Positions 7,913 through 9,825 of a stretch of 9,825 nt of DNA are shown one piece after another. The notes beneath the pieces were generated by a model. The model ran no database searches, was not told the DNA's origin, and saw only the letters and a program-made list of their open reading frames with translations. Numbering within the stretch: position 1 is the stretch's first letter; every line of letters starts with the position of its first letter. Source of the stretch: Flavobacteriales bacterium (GTDB lineage: Bacteria > Bacteroidota > Bacteroidia > NS11-12g > UBA955); assembly GCA_947450405.1 (NCBI GenBank), contig CANFVI010000058.1:1-9825 (forward strand), read 5' to 3'. The position numbers and the translations under genes were made by a program.

Positions 7913-7968
7913 CTATAGCTATAAAAATACTCAACTAAAAACGTATTACCAATTAAAGTTTAATCCGT

Positions 7969-7977
7969 AAGGAGGAG
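7969..7977 (+). promoter_or_regulatory. Extended perfect Shine-Dalgarno sequence of the sigma-factor gene
   Basis: AAGGAGGAG, preceded by T in TAAGGAGG at 7968-7975, is fully complementary to the canonical 16S rRNA 3' end. It sits seven bases before the ATG at 7985, which decides that start over the in-frame ATG at 7997. Such strong sites are rare in Bacteroidota; the other genes here with visible upstream sequence show at most partial matches. Confidence 0.8.
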
Positions 7978-7984
7978 TATTATT

Positions 7985-8566
7985 ATGGCAACAACAATGA
8001 TATCAGATGGTGTATTGATTAAACATTACACAGAAGGAAACCAAGGCGCTTTTGAAACCCTTCTCAAAAGACACAAAAATCGTATTTTCTCGAGCATCTA
8101 TGCTTTAGTTGGCGATAGGTATATTGCTGAAGACATATTTCAGGAAACTTTTATAAAAATCATTCATTCTATTCGTATTGGTAAATACAATCACGAAGAT
8201 AAATTTCTGCCATGGGCAATGCGTATTTCTAGAAATATGTGCATCGATTCAATACGTCAAAGAAAGCGTTTACCCATTGTTGTGGATAGTGAGGGCAATG
8301 ATATTTTAAATAACATTGGTATTTTTGAAAAAAGCCAAGAAGATTTACATATTGAAAATGACGAAATCACAATGTTACGAAAATGGATTTGGGAATTACC
8401 TGAAGAGCAACGTGAAGTGCTGGTTTTGAGAAATTATGCGGATTTAAGTTTCAAAGAAATTGCAATTGTAACCAATACCAATATCAACACATGCATTGGT
8501 AGAATGCATTATGCTTTGATTAATCTCAGAAAAATGACACAAAAAAATTCAGTTCGGGTAAAATAA
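7985..8566 (+). CDS. ECF-type RNA polymerase sigma factor (sigma-70 family)
   Basis: Cytoplasmic alternative sigma factor that directs RNA polymerase to its own promoters. Its 193 residues contain only the two domains of group-4 (ECF) sigmas. Region 2 (about 20-93) includes GDRYIAEDIFQETFIKII for core binding and KFLPWAMRISRNMCIDSIRQRKR for -10 recognition and melting. Region 4 (about 127-184) includes LPEEQREVLVLRNYADLSFKEIA and a helix-turn-helix ending in GRMHYALINLRK. The linker (about 95-125) is acidic and unremarkable. No SnoaL or transmembrane extension is present. The ATG at 7985 is fixed by the strong SD. The next gene on the same strand, 42 bases away, looks like a small anti-sigma factor, and the two likely share a transcript ended by the terminator at 8863-8904. 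The target regulon cannot be read from this window. Confidence 0.95.
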   Translation: MATTMISDGVLIKHYTEGNQGAFETLLKRHKNRIFSSIYALVGDRYIAEDIFQETFIKIIHSIRIGKYNHEDKFLPWAMRISRNMCIDSIRQRKRLPIVVDSEGNDILNNIGIFEKSQEDLHIENDEITMLRKWIWELPEEQREVLVLRNYADLSFKEIAIVTNTNINTCIGRMHYALINLRKMTQKNSVRVK

Positions 8567-8580
8567 AAAGCAAAGTAATG

Positions 8581-8600
8581 CGTTATTAACTAAAATAACG
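8581..8600 (+). promoter_or_regulatory. Hairpin between the sigma factor and its small partner gene
   Basis: CGTTATT at 8581-8587 and AATAACG at 8594-8600 form a perfect 7-bp stem with a six-base loop. A G-U and a U-A pair can extend it into the TAAGG at 8601-8605 that precedes the ATG at 8609. There is no U tract, so it is not a terminator. It could limit translation of the downstream gene or mark a processing site. Confidence 0.5.
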
Positions 8601-8608
8601 TAAGGCTT

Positions 8609-8839
8609 ATGATTTATAACATTACCAAAACTGAATTGCTAAAGTACTTTTACAACGAATGCTCTCCTAGTGTGAGTCAATTGATTGAAAGTAAGTTAGA
8701 TGCAAATCCTGATTGGAAAAAATACTTAAATTATCTAGAAACGGTTCAAAATACAACCGAAATTAATTTAAAGCCAAGCGATACTTTGGTTTGCATGATC
8801 TTAGAAGAGAGTGCAGCAACCGAACACCACTCACAATAA
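8609..8839 (+). CDS. Small protein, putative zinc-less cytoplasmic anti-sigma factor
   Basis: Encodes 76 residues with no signal peptide or membrane segment. Residues about 7-46 (TELLKYFYNECSP, then LIESKLDANPDWKKYL) resemble the N-terminal helices of anti-sigma factors, in which a short helix, a small turn and a helix over 'hydrophobic-E-x-x-hydrophobic' precede the position of the C-x-x-C zinc ligands. Here that position reads NPDW, so the zinc site is absent. The C-terminal part has PSDTLVCMIL (56-65) and an acidic, His-containing tail. It lies directly downstream of the ECF sigma gene on the same strand, the usual place for an anti-sigma factor. A partial SD (TAAGG) is only three bases from the ATG, an unusually tight spacing. 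The gene is very probably real; the function is inferred from fold-like pattern and context, and it could instead be another kind of sigma-linked regulator. Confidence 0.7.
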   Translation: MIYNITKTELLKYFYNECSPSVSQLIESKLDANPDWKKYLNYLETVQNTTEINLKPSDTLVCMILEESAATEHHSQ

Positions 8840-8862
8840 AATTTAAAAAATACAATCATTCA

Positions 8863-8904
8863 TAAAACAAAAAAACCTTCATAAATGAAGGTTTTTTTGT
8901 TTTA
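8863..8904. terminator. Bidirectional intrinsic terminator with 20-bp perfect arms
   Basis: Arms at 8863-8882 and 8885-8904 are perfect reverse complements. The core ACCTTCAT / ATGAAGGT is flanked by seven A's on the left and seven T's on the right, so RNA from either strand forms a hairpin followed by a U tract. It lies between the sigma/small-protein pair (+) and the acyl-CoA thioesterase gene (-) and would end both transcripts. Confidence 0.92.
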
Positions 8905-8922
8905 AATATTTGCAAGATATAA

Positions 8923-9441
8923 TTACACAAATAAATTTTTAAGTTCTTTTGCGTCTTCTGGCTTCATTTTCCCTGCTAAAATCAACCTCACTTGTCGGCG
9001 TCTAAGCGCTCCATCAAATTTACTTTGTTCTTCAGGAGTTTGTGGTTCAATTTGAGGAACCGCTACAGGCCTATTGCGACTATCTAATGCAACAAAAGTA
9101 TAATATGCCTCATTGCTCTTTATCTTTTCACCACGCGGGATGCTATGGGCGTATACTTCTATAAAAACTTCCATTGAAGAATTGAATGCCCTGGTAACAT
9201 ATGCAGTTAAGGTAACTACATCTCCTAAACGGATACTTTCTTTGAAAGAGACACTATCAACGGCAGCTGTAACCACTATTTGGTTGCTATGTTTTTGAGC
9301 AGCAATTGCTGCACAAATGTCCATCCAATGCAACATCTTCCCTCCCATTAAATTATTCAATGTATTTGTATCATTTGGCAATACAATTTCATTCATTTCT
9401 GTGAGAGACTGACTTGGGTATTTTGTGTTATTTTCTTGCAT
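8923..9441 (-). CDS. Acyl-CoA thioesterase, hotdog fold (YciA/BFIT-like)
   Basis: Hydrolyses acyl-CoA to free fatty acid and CoA in the cytoplasm. The 172 residues hold one hotdog domain (about 14-125). The signature LPNDTNTLNNLMGGKMLHWMDICAA is at 21-45, in which D41 at the start of the central helix matches the catalytic acidic residue of the YciA/BACH group. VSFKESIRLGDVVTLTA at 64-80 is the second conserved strand pair. The C-terminal stretch FDGALRRRQVRLILAGKMKPED (142-163) follows the fold as a basic helical tail. The start at 9441 gives a 15-residue lead-in before MNEIVLP, which agrees with related proteins; Met16 is an alternative. The gene begins only 19 bases after the terminator hairpin of rpmA and converges on the sigma pair. 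Chain-length preference is not deducible, so no symbol is assigned. Confidence 0.93.
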   Translation of the reverse strand: MQENNTKYPSQSLTEMNEIVLPNDTNTLNNLMGGKMLHWMDICAAIAAQKHSNQIVVTAAVDSVSFKESIRLGDVVTLTAYVTRAFNSSMEVFIEVYAHSIPRGEKIKSNEAYYTFVALDSRNRPVAVPQIEPQTPEEQSKFDGALRRRQVRLILAGKMKPEDAKELKNLFV

Positions 9442-9454
9442 ATTGGTATAAAAT

Positions 9455-9477
9455 AAAAAAGGGCGATAAAATCGCCC
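9455..9477 (-). terminator. Intrinsic terminator of the rplU-rpmA unit
   Basis: GGGCGAT at 9461-9467 and ATCGCCC at 9471-9477 form a GC-rich 7-bp stem with a three-base loop. Read on the - strand it is followed by six T's (9460-9455), the arrangement expected downstream of rpmA. It lies 28 bases past the rpmA stop and just before the thioesterase start codon. Confidence 0.9.
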
Positions 9478-9504
9478 TGAATATAAGTTGTTTTTTTAAT
9501 TCAA

Positions 9505-9765
9505 TTATGCTTGGGCTTCAACAACAGAAACAAAACTTCTGCCATCTTTACCTTTTCTGAATCGAACTACACCATTAGACAAAGCAAATAAAGTATGATC
9601 TTTACCAATACCTACATTTACTTCTGGATGATGTTTAGTACCTCTTTGACGTACAATGATATTTCCAGATTGAACTACTTGTCCACCGAAAATTTTCACG
9701 CCTAGACGTTTACTATGCGACTCTCTACCGTTTTTGGTGCTACCCGCACCTTTTTTATGTGCCAT
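9505..9765 (-). CDS. rpmA: Large-subunit ribosomal protein bL27
   Basis: Small basic protein of the 50S subunit whose N-terminal tail reaches the peptidyl-transferase centre. The 86 residues match the family throughout: MAHKKGAGSTKNGRESHSKRLGVK at the N-terminus, GNIIVRQRGTKHHPEVNVGIGKDHTLFAL in the middle and VRFRKGKDGRSFVSV near the end. The protein starts directly with MAHKKG, so it lacks the cleavable N-terminal extension known from Firmicutes L27. The gene lies 18 bases after the rplU stop, the common rplU-rpmA order, and a terminator follows. The upstream bases are A-rich (AGAAAGT before the ATG) without a real SD, typical for the phylum. Confidence 0.98.
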   Translation of the reverse strand: MAHKKGAGSTKNGRESHSKRLGVKIFGGQVVQSGNIIVRQRGTKHHPEVNVGIGKDHTLFALSNGVVRFRKGKDGRSFVSVVEAQA

Positions 9766-9783
9766 ACTTTCTAATTTATATTA

Positions 9784-9825
9784 TTAAGCCTTGATACTTT
9801 CGATTTTCAAACAAGTGTGTGAATG
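9784..9825 (-). CDS. rplU: Large-subunit ribosomal protein bL21, C-terminal end (partial)
   Basis: The last 13 codons and the stop of a gene that runs off the right edge. The visible peptide is HSHTCLKIESIKA, matching the C-terminal strand of bL21 (family pattern GHRxxxTxxxIxxI). Identity rests on this short match and on position immediately upstream of rpmA, where rplU nearly always sits. The N-terminal majority is outside the window. Confidence 0.85.
   Translation of the reverse strand, partial: HSHTCLKIESIKA

Noticed and set aside
7864..7923. Palindrome cluster as an attachment site or mobile-element end
   Set aside because: No integrase, transposase, target duplication or matching repeat elsewhere in the window; the neighbours are intact housekeeping genes.
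9113..9298. 61-residue open frame on + within the thioesterase gene
   Set aside because: It is antisense to conserved hotdog coding sequence, with no own start signals.

Overview
The window comes from an AT-rich member of the Bacteroidota. Three signs point there. The large secreted protein ends in the gliding-motility / type IX secretion (T9SS) type-B C-terminal domain found in that phylum. Two divergent promoters match the phylum's TAnnTTTG -7 element. Most genes lack a Shine-Dalgarno sequence. The class or genus cannot be fixed from this sequence alone.

Layout, left to right. (1) rnr (RNase R, TTG start) and a short-chain-type polyprenyl diphosphate synthase on + overlap by one base (TAATG) and form a two-gene unit. 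(2) A gene of about 3.7 kb on - converges on them so tightly that the stop codons overlap. It encodes a secreted seven-bladed SBBP-type beta-propeller protein with Ig/FN3-like modules and a T9SS type-B sorting domain. (3) A 121-bp divergent intergenic region carries two -7 elements and two perfect inverted repeats. Its + side drives fmt (methionyl-tRNA formyltransferase), apparently with almost no 5' leader. (4) A 152-bp leader rich in dyad symmetry follows, then an ECF sigma factor with a perfect, extended Shine-Dalgarno sequence, which is unusual in this phylum. A hairpin separates it from a 76-residue gene that looks like a zinc-less cytoplasmic anti-sigma factor. (5) A long bidirectional terminator separates this pair from a converging hotdog acyl-CoA thioesterase on -. 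(6) A terminator lies between that gene and rpmA (L27), which is preceded by the last codons of rplU (L21), cut by the window edge.

Most genes are core housekeeping: RNA decay, isoprenoid synthesis, translation initiation, ribosomal proteins and acyl-CoA turnover. The accessory element is the large T9SS cargo protein. I see no mobile element, CRISPR array, tRNA, rRNA or defence system. The best candidate for undescribed biology is the sigma factor / small protein pair: its strong SD, structured leader and intergenic hairpin suggest control at translation in a phylum whose ribosomes normally ignore SD sequences. No stretch over 300 bases lacks a gene.
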